Below are positions 53,293-61,202 of a stretch of DNA of 61,202 nucleotides, piece after piece. Made by a program: the position numbers and the translations under genes. The stretch is from an uncultured Clostridium sp. (lineage in GTDB: Bacteria > Bacillota > Clostridia > Lachnospirales > Lachnospiraceae): contig CAMMNN010000019.1 of NCBI GenBank assembly GCA_946498245.1, positions 1 through 61,202 of the forward strand, given 5' to 3'. The number at the start of each line of letters is the position of its first letter. Position 1 is the stretch's first letter. The notes under the pieces are model-generated. The model was not told the DNA's origin, ran no database searches, and saw only the letters and a program-made list of their open reading frames with translations.

Positions 53293-54549
53293 TTACTGCC
53301 TGCCGTATATATTTTCAATCAGGCTGCTGTTGTAATTTCCTGCTGCAAACAGGGCGTCGCTCTGCTCCTGGGAATAGTTCCCCATTTCTATGTAACCTTC
53401 CATTGCCTGAAAAGTATTATCTTCCGCAATGGTCCGGCTGCCGTCTTCAATTTTCTCCGTAAAGTACTGGTAATTATCCGCCAGCGATGTAAAGGGGTTC
53501 TCTACCAAAGTCTTTTTGTTTGCTTCCAGGTCGGTATCGTATCCGTCCTCTGCATAGAGATCCGTTATCATTTCAGCCGCCTCGTCGGGATTGGCGTTGG
53601 CCCATTCTCCGGCCATCATTGCCAGCTCCAGCCACGTTTCCACTGCTTCCGGCTTCGTCTCCAGAGCTTTCTGGGTCGCCACATAGTTTACGTCCAGTCC
53701 GCTTTGGACTATCTGGTCGCTGGCCACCATCACATAATCGCTGTCTTCTTTTTGGTACTCTTCGTCAAAAATCATGGTTCCCTGGACTCCGGCCACATCT
53801 CCTTCTCCCGCCAGAAACGCCGTGGTGGCGGCCGCAATGTCCATATTAATAATGTTTACATCTTCCAGACTGAGCCCCAAAGATTTTAATACACGGTACA
53901 ATGCGTATTGGTTCGTGGTTCCCACTGCCGTTAAAATGTCTTTACCCTTCCAGCTCTCCGGTTTTCCGTATACCTCTGCAAATTCCCCATATCCCTGTCC
54001 GTCCTGGACGATTGGAGAATCTTTCCTTGCAAAAAACGCCTGAAAAAGCCCCCTGTCCTGAGCTGCAATTCCTAATACCTCTATGTCGTAATTAATAATT
54101 CCGGTAATCACGCCGCCGATTCCTGTCGTTCCCACCTCCCAGGATCCGGAACCTTCCATCTGCGCCGGTCCTCCGGCAAAATACACCATCTCCACCTCCA
54201 GGTTGCAGGCATCCAGCCAGCCCAGCCGATCCGCAATGTAAGTCGTTAAGGCCGGAGTACTGTTGGCAAGATACGACATTGTAAGACTTGTCCGCTCTTC
54301 CAGAGGCTTTACTGCCCAGAGCATTCCTTCTGCCTGAACCGATTCCCCTGTCCCCGTATCTGACACGCCGTCTGTATTATTATCTGATGTACCATCTGCG
54401 CCCATATCTGATGCGCCATCTGCTTCTGTCTCTGCCGCCGCAATTTCTCCTCCTTTAACCGAAGTGTTTTCCGTAGCCGTATTTCCCGCAGAACAGGCGC
54501 ACAAAAGCCCTGCCATAAGGACTGCCGCCACATATTTCCATTTTCTCAT
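53293..54549 (-). CDS. ABC importer substrate-binding lipoprotein (NMT1/SsuA-like), copy 1
   Basis: 418 residues. Lipobox LLCAC (Cys19), then an unusual 60-residue linker of repeated D/G/S/T units (GASDMGADG, GTSDNNTDG, GVSDTGTG), then the binding fold: LTMSYLANSTPALTTYIADRLGWLDACNLEVEM, GSWEVGTTGIGG, LTAVGTTNQYALYRVLKSLG, NIINMDIAAATTAFLAGEGD. First gene of the importer operon. Longer than copy 2 because of the linker and an added C-terminal region. Confidence 0.9.
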   Translation of the reverse strand: MRKWKYVAAVLMAGLLCACSAGNTATENTSVKGGEIAAAETEADGASDMGADGTSDNNTDGVSDTGTGESVQAEGMLWAVKPLEERTSLTMSYLANSTPALTTYIADRLGWLDACNLEVEMVYFAGGPAQMEGSGSWEVGTTGIGGVITGIINYDIEVLGIAAQDRGLFQAFFARKDSPIVQDGQGYGEFAEVYGKPESWKGKDILTAVGTTNQYALYRVLKSLGLSLEDVNIINMDIAAATTAFLAGEGDVAGVQGTMIFDEEYQKEDSDYVMVASDQIVQSGLDVNYVATQKALETKPEAVETWLELAMMAGEWANANPDEAAEMITDLYAEDGYDTDLEANKKTLVENPFTSLADNYQYFTEKIEDGSRTIAEDNTFQAMEGYIEMGNYSQEQSDALFAAGNYNSSLIENIYGRQ

Positions 54550-54582
54550 AAGCCATTTCTCCTCCTTTTTTCATTACCATAC

Positions 54583-54650
54583 AAATCCTGCCGCCGAATA
54601 GGCGGCATATATTCAGGGATACCAAATGCGCCCCACCTGGCTGTCGGCGC
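54583..54650. repeat. Dispersed hairpin repeat upstream of the importer operon
   Basis: CCTGCCGCC-n-AGGCGGCATATATTCAGGGATACC then AATGCGCCCC. The first part is the reverse complement of 14568-14605 with few differences, and the order matches 41457-41531. Confidence 0.6.
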
Positions 54651-54658
54651 ATACAAGT

Positions 54659-55408
54659 TTACAGATAAAAAATACGATCCCGATACCGTTCCAGCAAGTC
54701 TTGGTTGTAAGCCCCTCCTCCGTCCACATTTGCGCTCTGAAAAACAGGCGCTTCTTTCCCCTCCCCCAAGAAGAGGGAAATTAATTGAATCGTCAGCAGA
54801 TTAGCAATAAAAGAGCCTAAAATAGATGATGTCGGCCCCGCTTTTGTTTTCAGCCCCTCTATGGAGAGAAAGGCGTCCCCATAGTCCCCGCAGGTATCTA
54901 TTACCACGTCGCAGATGTCCTGCAGCATTTTTCCTGAAGGATCCCTGGAAGCCACTCTTGATGCATAGTCCATGTTGACAATTCCGATTACGCAAATCCC
55001 CTTTTCCCTGGCCCTGTCCGCCATCTCCACTGCCACCGGATTTCTGCCTGCCACGGAGTGGATTAAAAGGGCGTCTCCCGGCTTTACGGGACTATTTTCC
55101 AGAACCGCAGTACCATATCCCGGCAACTGCTCCAGAGCCGTAGTCACAGTTATGGGACGGGCCTCGCAGTTTACTCCGGAAGAAAACAGAGGATTGGTAA
55201 TTGCCAGCCCGCCGGCCCGGTAAAACATCTCTTCCGCAAACATACCGGCATGTCCCGGACCAAAAGCAAAAATATTGTGCCCCTCTTCAAAAGCTCTCTT
55301 CATACGGACTGCAGCCTCTGCAATGGCTTCCCCCTGAGTTTCCATTATCCGTTCCAAAATTTCTGCAATATGCCTGTGAAACTCTGCGGCATAAGGTGTC
55401 ATTTTCAT
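54659..55408 (-). CDS. SIS-domain (phosphosugar-binding) protein
   Basis: 249 residues. SIS fold marks: HNIFAFGPGHAGMFAEEMFYRAGG, PGDALLIHSVAGRNPVAVEMADRAREKGICVIGI and LGSFIANLLTIQL. Such proteins bind or isomerise phosphosugars or act as sensors. ATG 55408 is preceded by AAGGAGG. It precedes the importer operon with a 110-bp gap holding a repeat, so co-transcription is uncertain. Confidence 0.88.
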   Translation of the reverse strand: MKMTPYAAEFHRHIAEILERIMETQGEAIAEAAVRMKRAFEEGHNIFAFGPGHAGMFAEEMFYRAGGLAITNPLFSSGVNCEARPITVTTALEQLPGYGTAVLENSPVKPGDALLIHSVAGRNPVAVEMADRAREKGICVIGIVNMDYASRVASRDPSGKMLQDICDVVIDTCGDYGDAFLSIEGLKTKAGPTSSILGSFIANLLTIQLISLFLGEGKEAPVFQSANVDGGGAYNQDLLERYRDRIFYL

Positions 55409-55459
55409 TCCTTCTCCTCCTTTCCCCCTCATCATAGCACGGAAATTTCCCCTCAAATA

Positions 55460-55478
55460 GTTGTAAGTTTTATACAAC
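55460..55478. promoter_or_regulatory. Inverted repeat upstream of the SIS-domain gene
   Basis: GTTGTA-AGTTTTA-TACAAC, a perfect 6-bp dyad about 50 bp before the start; a candidate repressor site. The rest of 55409-55717 contains no other feature I can support. Confidence 0.4.
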
Positions 55479-55717
55479 CATCTCCAGATTTTTTGCTATT
55501 TTTTATGATAAACTGATAATATCTGTACACAAGAGCAATCCTTCTTTCCGCTCCTGCAGCATATTTTCCATCCATTTTAACGCCCATAGTTTCTCTCTGG
55601 TAACTGTGTTACAAAAAAGTGCTTTCTTTACAGATCCTTCACTCCGTTTTATGATATTCCTATCAATTCCCAGCACAATTCGCACTCTCATAAAAACGCT
55701 GGAGTCAGGAGGTTTCT

Positions 55718-56338
55718 ATGGAGCCAAAAAATTATTTGAATTATATTGTTGAGGAAATCCACTCCACTGTAGCAGCCACTGTTGATGAGGCGGGACGTCC
55801 CGTTACCTGCGCCATTGATATGATGTACAGCGACGGCGGCAGCCTTTATTTTCTGACTGCCAAAGGAAAGCATCTTTACCATCGCCTGAAAGCCCGGGAA
55901 GACATTGCTTTCACAGGCATAAAAGGCCAGGACACCCTTTCCTGCATTGCTGTCTCTGTCCAGGGAAAGGCGAAAGAAGTCGGATCCGGTATGCTGCCTC
56001 TTCTTTTTGAAAAAAATCCCTATATGGCCCAAATTTATCCTACACTATTGTCGCGAAACGCACTGACCGTTTTTAAAATCTATGAAGGCACAGGGGAATG
56101 GTTTGACCTCTCTAAACGCCCTATTGAGAGAGCCGCCTTCAGCTTTGGCGGAATAAAAGAAAGAGATAAGGGGTACTATGTAACACAGCGCTGTATCGGC
56201 TGCCGTAAGTGTCTGACGGTATGTCCCCAGATGTGTATCCGTTTCTCAGGAAACCGGGCTGTCATCTCTCAGGAACACTGTCTGCACTGCGGCAACTGCC
56301 TTGAATCCTGCCCTGAAAAAGCCATTAAGCAGCGGTAA
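55718..56338 (+). CDS. Flavin-binding split-barrel protein fused to a 2[4Fe-4S] ferredoxin domain
   Basis: 206 residues. The N-terminal pyridoxamine-5'-phosphate-oxidase-like barrel (about 1-135: HSTVAATVDEAGRPVTCAIDMMY, LYFLTAKGKHLYHRL) probably binds FMN. The C-terminal domain has two cluster motifs, CIGCRKCLTVCP and CLHCGNCLESCP. A likely redox enzyme passing ferredoxin electrons to or from flavin; substrate unknown. AGGAGG precedes the ATG. Stand-alone gene. Confidence 0.9.
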   Translation: MEPKNYLNYIVEEIHSTVAATVDEAGRPVTCAIDMMYSDGGSLYFLTAKGKHLYHRLKAREDIAFTGIKGQDTLSCIAVSVQGKAKEVGSGMLPLLFEKNPYMAQIYPTLLSRNALTVFKIYEGTGEWFDLSKRPIERAAFSFGGIKERDKGYYVTQRCIGCRKCLTVCPQMCIRFSGNRAVISQEHCLHCGNCLESCPEKAIKQR

Positions 56339-56413
56339 TGCCTGCACACAGGACTGCCTTTCTTCCAATATCTTCCTATCTTTCCAGAAGCAAAACATTT
56401 GTTCGATTTTTTG

Positions 56414-56535
56414 TTGCGTCTCTAAATAAACTGTGGTATAATATGAGCACTTAGTGAGGTCTTATCGAACTTAGTGCGAATATATACCTGGCCACTTAAC
56501 GAGGTCTTCCACGAGTTTAGTGGACATGGTATAAT
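56414..56535 (+). promoter_or_regulatory. uvrA promoter and two-hairpin leader module
   Basis: TTGCGT (56414-56419), 17-bp spacer, TATAAT (56437-56442); transcription would begin at the first hairpin, GCACTTAG/CTTAGTGC. A second hairpin CCACTTAAC/GTTTAGTGG follows. 56435-56535 is the second copy of the 101-bp module at 12100-12200, inverted relative to it. No clear LexA (GAAC-N4-GTTC) box was seen. Confidence 0.7.
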
Positions 56536-56573
56536 GGACTTCATCCATTAAAAGATAAGGAGCGCAGTCATAT

Positions 56574-59411
56574 ATGGCAAAGCAGTATATTAAGATACGA
56601 GGCGCCAATGAGCATAATCTGAAAAATATTTCCCTGGATATTCCCCGCAACGAACTGGTAGTTCTTACAGGGTTATCCGGTTCCGGGAAGTCCTCTCTGG
56701 CTTTTGATACCATTTACGCAGAAGGACAGCGGCGCTATATGGAGTCCCTGTCTTCCTATGCCAGACAGTTTTTAGGGCAGATGGAAAAACCCGATGTGGA
56801 AAGCATTGAGGGCCTCTCTCCTGCTATTTCCATTGATCAGAAGTCTACCAACCGGAATCCCCGTTCCACCGTAGGAACTGTAACAGAAATTTACGATTAT
56901 ATGCGTCTTCTGTACGCCCGGATCGGTATCCCCCACTGTCCGAAATGCGGCCGGGAGATCCGCAGGCAAACCGTAGATCAGATGGTTGATCAGCTTATGG
57001 AACTGCCGGAGCGAACCAGGATCCAGCTTCTGGCCCCGGTTGTGCGGGGAAGAAAGGGCGAACACGTTAAGGTTCTGGACAGCGCCAGAAAAAGCGGTTA
57101 TGTAAGAGTCCGCATTGACGGCAATCTTTATGAGCTGTCAGAAGAAATTAAACTGGAAAAAAATATTAAGCATAATATTGAAATCGTCGTAGATCGTCTG
57201 GTTATCCGGGACGGCATTCAGAAGCGAATGACAGATTCCATCGAATCGGTTATGGCCTTGTCAGGAGGACTGATGATTGTAGACGTAGCCGAACAGGAGC
57301 CCCTGAATTTCAGCCTCAGCTTCGCTTGCCCGGACTGCGGTATCAGCATCGATGAAGTGGAGCCCAGAAGCTTTTCCTTTAACAATCCCTTTGGGGCCTG
57401 TCCGGAGTGCCTTGGTCTGGGTTATAAAATGGAATTTGACGAAGATCTCATGATTCCGGACAAATCCCTCAGCATTATGGAAGGTGCCATTGCTGTGTTG
57501 GGATGGCAGTCCTGCGCAGATAAAGGGAGTTTTACCCGGGCCATTCTGGATGCCCTGTCCCGTGAATACCACTTCAGTCTTGATACGCCCTTCCAGGATT
57601 ACCCTAAAGAAATCCACGACGTTCTCATTCACGGCACAAACGGGCGGGAAGTAAAGGTCTATTACAAAGGACAGCGAGGGGAAGGCGTTTATGATGTTGC
57701 CTTTGAGGGCCTTCTGAAAAATGTGGCCCGCCGCTACCGGGAAACCTTTTCCGAAGCGTCCAAAGCGGAATATGAAACATTTATGCGGATTACCCCCTGT
57801 CCTGTGTGCAAAGGCCAGCGACTGAAAAAAGAATCTCTGGCCGTTACTGTGGGAGACAAAAATATTTTCCAAGCAACCAATATGTCCATTACCCGCTTCC
57901 GGGATTTTCTGGACGGGCTGAAGCTGACACCCATGCAGGAAACCATTGGCGCTCAGATTTTAAAGGAGATCAGAGCCCGAGTCACATTCCTAATTAATGT
58001 GGGCCTGGATTACCTGTCCATGTCACGAGCCACCGGTACTCTCTCAGGAGGGGAGGCCCAAAGAATCCGGCTGGCTACCCAGATCGGTTCCGGTCTGGTA
58101 GGCGTGGCTTATATTCTGGACGAACCCAGCATCGGACTCCACCAAAGGGACAATGACAAGCTTTTACAAACTCTTCTGCATCTGCGGGATCTGGGAAACA
58201 GCGTCCTGGTAGTGGAACACGACGAGGATACCATGCGGGCTGCAGATTATATTGTAGACATTGGCCCCGGCGCAGGAGAACACGGCGGGCAGGTAGTGGC
58301 TGCCGGAACTGCCAGCCAGATTATGAAATGCAAAGAATCCATTACAGGGGCATATCTCAGCGGCCGGCTGAAAATACCGGTTCCCGCTGAAAGGCGAAAG
58401 CCTTCCGGATGGCTCACTGTCCGGGGAGCCAAAGAAAATAATCTGAAAAACATTGACGTTTCCTTCCCGCTGGGCGTTATGACCTGCGTTACAGGAGTTT
58501 CCGGATCCGGCAAATCTTCCCTGGTCAATGAAATTTTGTATAAAGCCCTGGCAAAAAAATTAAACCGGGCCAGAACCATTCCAGGAAAATTCACCTCCAT
58601 TGACGGTATCCAGCAGTTGGACAAAATCATCGCCATTGATCAGTCTCCTATCGGCAGGACTCCCCGTTCCAATCCGGCGACTTACACCGGTGTCTTCGAT
58701 TTGATTCGGGATCTTTTTGCCGCTACTCCTGACGCCAAAGCCAAAGGCTACAACAAGGGGCGTTTCAGTTTTAACGTAAAAGGCGGACGATGCGAAGCCT
58801 GCGGCGGCGACGGTATTATCAAAATTGAGATGCACTTCCTCCCCGACGTTTACGTTCCCTGTGAAGTCTGCGGAGGAAAACGGTACAACCGGGAAACTTT
58901 GGAGGTACGGTACAAAGGCAAAAGCATTTACGACGTCTTAAATATGACTGTGGAAGAGGCTCTGGGATTTTTTGAACACGTTCCTACTATTGCCAGAAAA
59001 ATTCAGACCCTTTATGATGTAGGACTTTCCTACATCCGTCTTGGACAGCCTTCTACGGAGCTGTCCGGTGGAGAAGCCCAAAGAATTAAACTGGCTACGG
59101 AGCTGAGCAAACGAGGAACAGGCAAAACTATTTACATTCTGGACGAGCCCACTACAGGCCTTCACTTTGCCGATGTCCACAAGCTCATTGATATTCTCAG
59201 AAGACTTTCAGAGGGCGGAAATACTGTGGTCGTAATTGAACACAATCTGGATGTTATTAAAACGGCCGACTATATTATCGATATAGGCCCCGAAGGCGGC
59301 GATCATGGCGGTACTGTGATCGCCCAGGGAACCCCCGAGGAAGTCGCCGCCCAGCCGGTTTCCTATACCGGGCAGTATGTCAGGAAATACCTGGATCTTC
59401 CCAAAGAATAA
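56574..59411 (+). CDS. uvrA: Excinuclease ABC subunit A
   Basis: 945 residues, normal length. Damage-recognition ATPase of nucleotide excision repair. Two ABC modules: Walker [14 protein letters not shown] (near 33) and [13 protein letters not shown] (near 645), signatures [15 protein letters not shown] and [15 protein letters not shown]. Zinc motifs CPDCG...CPEC and CEACGGDG...[14 protein letters not shown] lies 11 nt before the ATG. No uvrB or uvrC nearby. Confidence 0.98.
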   Translation: MAKQYIKIRGANEHNLKNISLDIPRNELVVLTGLSGSGKSSLAFDTIYAEGQRRYMESLSSYARQFLGQMEKPDVESIEGLSPAISIDQKSTNRNPRSTVGTVTEIYDYMRLLYARIGIPHCPKCGREIRRQTVDQMVDQLMELPERTRIQLLAPVVRGRKGEHVKVLDSARKSGYVRVRIDGNLYELSEEIKLEKNIKHNIEIVVDRLVIRDGIQKRMTDSIESVMALSGGLMIVDVAEQEPLNFSLSFACPDCGISIDEVEPRSFSFNNPFGACPECLGLGYKMEFDEDLMIPDKSLSIMEGAIAVLGWQSCADKGSFTRAILDALSREYHFSLDTPFQDYPKEIHDVLIHGTNGREVKVYYKGQRGEGVYDVAFEGLLKNVARRYRETFSEASKAEYETFMRITPCPVCKGQRLKKESLAVTVGDKNIFQATNMSITRFRDFLDGLKLTPMQETIGAQILKEIRARVTFLINVGLDYLSMSRATGTLSGGEAQRIRLATQIGSGLVGVAYILDEPSIGLHQRDNDKLLQTLLHLRDLGNSVLVVEHDEDTMRAADYIVDIGPGAGEHGGQVVAAGTASQIMKCKESITGAYLSGRLKIPVPAERRKPSGWLTVRGAKENNLKNIDVSFPLGVMTCVTGVSGSGKSSLVNEILYKALAKKLNRARTIPGKFTSIDGIQQLDKIIAIDQSPIGRTPRSNPATYTGVFDLIRDLFAATPDAKAKGYNKGRFSFNVKGGRCEACGGDGIIKIEMHFLPDVYVPCEVCGGKRYNRETLEVRYKGKSIYDVLNMTVEEALGFFEHVPTIARKIQTLYDVGLSYIRLGQPSTELSGGEAQRIKLATELSKRGTGKTIYILDEPTTGLHFADVHKLIDILRRLSEGGNTVVVIEHNLDVIKTADYIIDIGPEGGDHGGTVIAQGTPEEVAAQPVSYTGQYVRKYLDLPKE

Positions 59412-59469
59412 GTCAATATTTCTGTCTTTTTTCGACAAAATTTTGTGCAGTTTTTTTGACGAAAAATTC

Positions 59470-59498
59470 TTGCTATTTATGCGGCAATAGCATATAAT
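59470..59498 (+). promoter_or_regulatory. guaA promoter with operator-like dyad
   Basis: TTGCTA (59470-59475), 17-bp spacer, TATAAT (59493-59498). A perfect inverted repeat TGCTATT-TATGCGGC-AATAGCA (59471-59492) fills the space between the two boxes. Confidence 0.65.
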
Positions 59499-59518
59499 AA
59501 GCGTGTACCAAAGATAAA

Positions 59519-59558
59519 AAAGAGATTGTACCTTGTGTGCAATCTCTTTCACTTTTTC
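59519..59558 (+). terminator. Terminator-like hairpin in the guaA leader
   Basis: AAAGAGATTG/CAATCTCTTT, perfect 10-bp stem with an 11-nt loop, followed by CACTTTTTC. It lies after the promoter and before guaA, so it could attenuate transcription. No purine riboswitch consensus was recognised. Confidence 0.55.
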
Positions 59559-59603
59559 TGACAAAAACCGGCTGAATCTGCCGCCGGTAAGAGGAGTTCC
59601 CTT

Positions 59604-61145
59604 ATGAACAAAGAAATGATTATCGTACTGGACTTTGGCGGACAGTATAACCAGCTTATTGCCCGACGGGTTCGGGAATGCAGCGTATACTGCGAAGTTC
59701 ATCCATACAGTCTGGATTTAGAAAAAATCCGGGAAATGGCCCCCAAAGGCATTATTTTTACCGGCGGCCCCAACAGCGTATATCTGGAAGAATCCCCTCA
59801 TATCGCGAAAGAAATTTTTGACATGGGTATTCCCATTTTGGGAATCTGCTACGGTTCTCAGCTTATGGCCTACACCTTAGGCGGGGAAGTCGCTACTGCT
59901 CCGGTCAGCGAATACGGAAAGACAGAAGTGGACACGGAAGCCGATTCCGTTCTCTTCCAAAATGTTTCCCGCCGTACTATCTGCTGGATGAGCCATACGG
60001 ACTACATCTCACGGGTTCCGGAAGGTTTCCGTATTACAGCCCATACCCCGGTATGTCCGGCTGCCGCTATGGAATGTCCGGAAAGACGGCTCTACGCTGT
60101 CCAGTTCCACCCTGAGGTTCTTCATACAGAAGAAGGCATGAAAATGCTGTCTAATTTCGTTTATAACGTTTGCGAATGCAGCGGAGACTGGAAAATGGAT
60201 TCCTTTGTAGAAACGACGATTCAGGCTATCCGCCAAAAAGTAGGAACGGGCAAAGTTCTCTGTGCCTTATCCGGAGGCGTGGATTCCTCCGTTGCCGCCG
60301 TGCTTATGTCTAAAGCCGTCGGGAAACAGCTTACCTGCGTTTTTGTAGATCACGGCCTTTTGAGAAAAAATGAAGGCGATGAAGTGGAAGCCGTATTCGG
60401 CCCTAACGGAAACTACGATTTAAATTTTGTCCGCGTCAACGCCCAGGAGCGTTTTTACAGCAAACTGGCCGGAGTAACGGAGCCTGAGCAAAAGCGCAAA
60501 ATCATCGGCGAGGAATTTATCCGGGTATTTGAAGAAGAAGCTAAAAAAATAGGCGCCGTAGATTTTCTGGTTCAGGGAACCATTTATCCTGACGTCATTG
60601 AATCCGGTCTGGGTAAATCCGCAGTTATCAAATCCCACCATAATGTAGGAGGACTTCCCGACTGCGTAGATTTTAAGGAAATTATCGAGCCTCTGCGCCT
60701 TCTTTTTAAAGATGAAGTCCGTAAGGCCGGTCTGGAATTGGGAATCCCGGAATATCTGGTATACCGGCAGCCCTTCCCGGGTCCCGGACTGGGTGTCCGG
60801 ATTGTAGGCGAGGTAACGGCAGAAAAAGTCCGGATCGTTCAGGATGCCGACTTTATTTACCGGGAAGAAATCGCTAAAGCCGGTCTGGATAAGACTCTCA
60901 GCCAGTATTTCGCTGCTTTAACCAATATGCGATCCGTTGGCGTAATGGGCGATTTCAGAACCTACGATTACGCTGTCGCTCTCCGCGCCGTCATTACATC
61001 TGACTTTATGACAGCGGAAGCCGCAGAAATTCCCTGGGAAGTTCTGCAGAAAGTCATGAACCGGATTGTCAATGAGGTAAAGGGCGTCAATCGAGTCATG
61101 TATGATCTGACCTCCAAACCGCCGGGGACGATTGAGATGGAGTAA
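59604..61145 (+). CDS. guaA: GMP synthase (glutamine-hydrolysing)
   Basis: 513 residues. Converts XMP to GMP. N-terminal class I amidotransferase domain (about 1-195) with nucleophile [10 protein letters not shown] and QFHPEVLHT. The ATP-pyrophosphatase P-loop [14 protein letters not shown] is near 222, and the C-terminal dimerisation domain has [13 protein letters not shown] and ends with the characteristic [16 protein letters not shown] precedes the ATG. Complete. Confidence 0.98.
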   Translation: MNKEMIIVLDFGGQYNQLIARRVRECSVYCEVHPYSLDLEKIREMAPKGIIFTGGPNSVYLEESPHIAKEIFDMGIPILGICYGSQLMAYTLGGEVATAPVSEYGKTEVDTEADSVLFQNVSRRTICWMSHTDYISRVPEGFRITAHTPVCPAAAMECPERRLYAVQFHPEVLHTEEGMKMLSNFVYNVCECSGDWKMDSFVETTIQAIRQKVGTGKVLCALSGGVDSSVAAVLMSKAVGKQLTCVFVDHGLLRKNEGDEVEAVFGPNGNYDLNFVRVNAQERFYSKLAGVTEPEQKRKIIGEEFIRVFEEEAKKIGAVDFLVQGTIYPDVIESGLGKSAVIKSHHNVGGLPDCVDFKEIIEPLRLLFKDEVRKAGLELGIPEYLVYRQPFPGPGLGVRIVGEVTAEKVRIVQDADFIYREEIAKAGLDKTLSQYFAALTNMRSVGVMGDFRTYDYAVALRAVITSDFMTAEAAEIPWEVLQKVMNRIVNEVKGVNRVMYDLTSKPPGTIEME

Positions 61146-61202
61146 ACTTGTTCCCACCCAATTAAAACCCACCCAATCCTCCGATCAAAAACACACGGCT
61201 AC

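Noticed and set aside
55503..55691. Minus-strand frame of 62 codons between the SIS and flavin/ferredoxin genes
   Set aside because: No clear ribosome binding site, no recognised domain, low-complexity composition; not supportable as a gene.
56435..56535. LexA (SOS) operator at uvrA
   Set aside because: CGAACTTAGTGCGAA only partly resembles GAAC-N4-GTTC; the second half-site is missing.
59499..59603. Purine (guanine/xanthine) riboswitch before guaA
   Set aside because: The conserved three-way-junction bases of purine riboswitches are not present; only a simple hairpin is seen.

Overview
The window looks like chromosomal DNA of an anaerobic, spore-forming Clostridia, most probably a Lachnospiraceae relative. 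This is inference from gene content: an [FeFe]-hydrogenase with its HydEFG maturases, a SleC-type spore cortex-lytic enzyme, a CcdA-TlpA fusion, a GPH symporter with CdaR control, and strong AGGAGG ribosome binding sites. Housekeeping genes (carAB, nrdAB, uvrA, guaA) frame accessory blocks.

Layout. 0-4.5 kb: carAB (minus strand) with its promoter. 4.5-5.1 kb: a 185-bp tandem repeat. 5.2-10.0 kb: the most striking feature, a sleC-like gene split in two. Its first 293 codons lie at 5198-6076 and its last 127 codons at 9663-10043. They are separated by a 3,586-bp element carrying a large serine recombinase, a tRNA-Glu(CUC), a secreted cell-wall-binding-repeat protein and a possible small ORF. 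Joining the two halves at a shared TG dinucleotide restores one 420-codon frame, the usual SleC length. The excised junction would be a near-palindrome centred on that TG, as expected for a serine-integrase attP. This is the arrangement of a 'skin'-type element that could be removed during sporulation to rebuild a germination gene.

10.1-12.0 kb: a DNA methyltransferase and a NotI-like endonuclease gene interrupted by an in-frame amber codon. Its promoter/leader is a 101-bp module repeated, inverted, upstream of uvrA. 12.3-15.7 kb: a MerR/GyrI-like regulator with a 19-bp-spacer promoter, a MATE transporter with a long leader containing a terminator, and an amidase with a SPOR-like repeat. 15.7-28.4 kb: an accessory island of small membrane proteins, lipoproteins, an Imm5-like immunity protein and a TPR protein, a two-gene restriction-modification-like system (GIY-YIG-like + helicase + split adenine methylase), a RelE/ParE-Phd/YefM toxin-antitoxin pair and AlkD.

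28.4-40.1 kb: [FeFe]-hydrogenase, class I ribonucleotide reductase, a tautomerase, CcdA-TlpA, and the hydrogenase maturation operon (TM1266-type regulator-hydE-hydG-hydF). 40.3-46.2 kb: a CdaR-type regulator convergent with an operon for a GPH symporter, C69 peptidase, glycerate kinase and DMT permease. 46.4-55.4 kb: a HAD phosphatase, then one long minus-strand operon encoding a duplicated NMT1/SsuA-type ABC importer (two binding proteins, two permeases, two unlike ATPases) followed by its own sensor kinase and response regulator, with a SIS-domain gene upstream. 55.7-61.1 kb: a flavin/ferredoxin protein, uvrA and guaA.

All motif and dyad statements were read by eye. Family assignments rest on remembered signature motifs, not on a database search.
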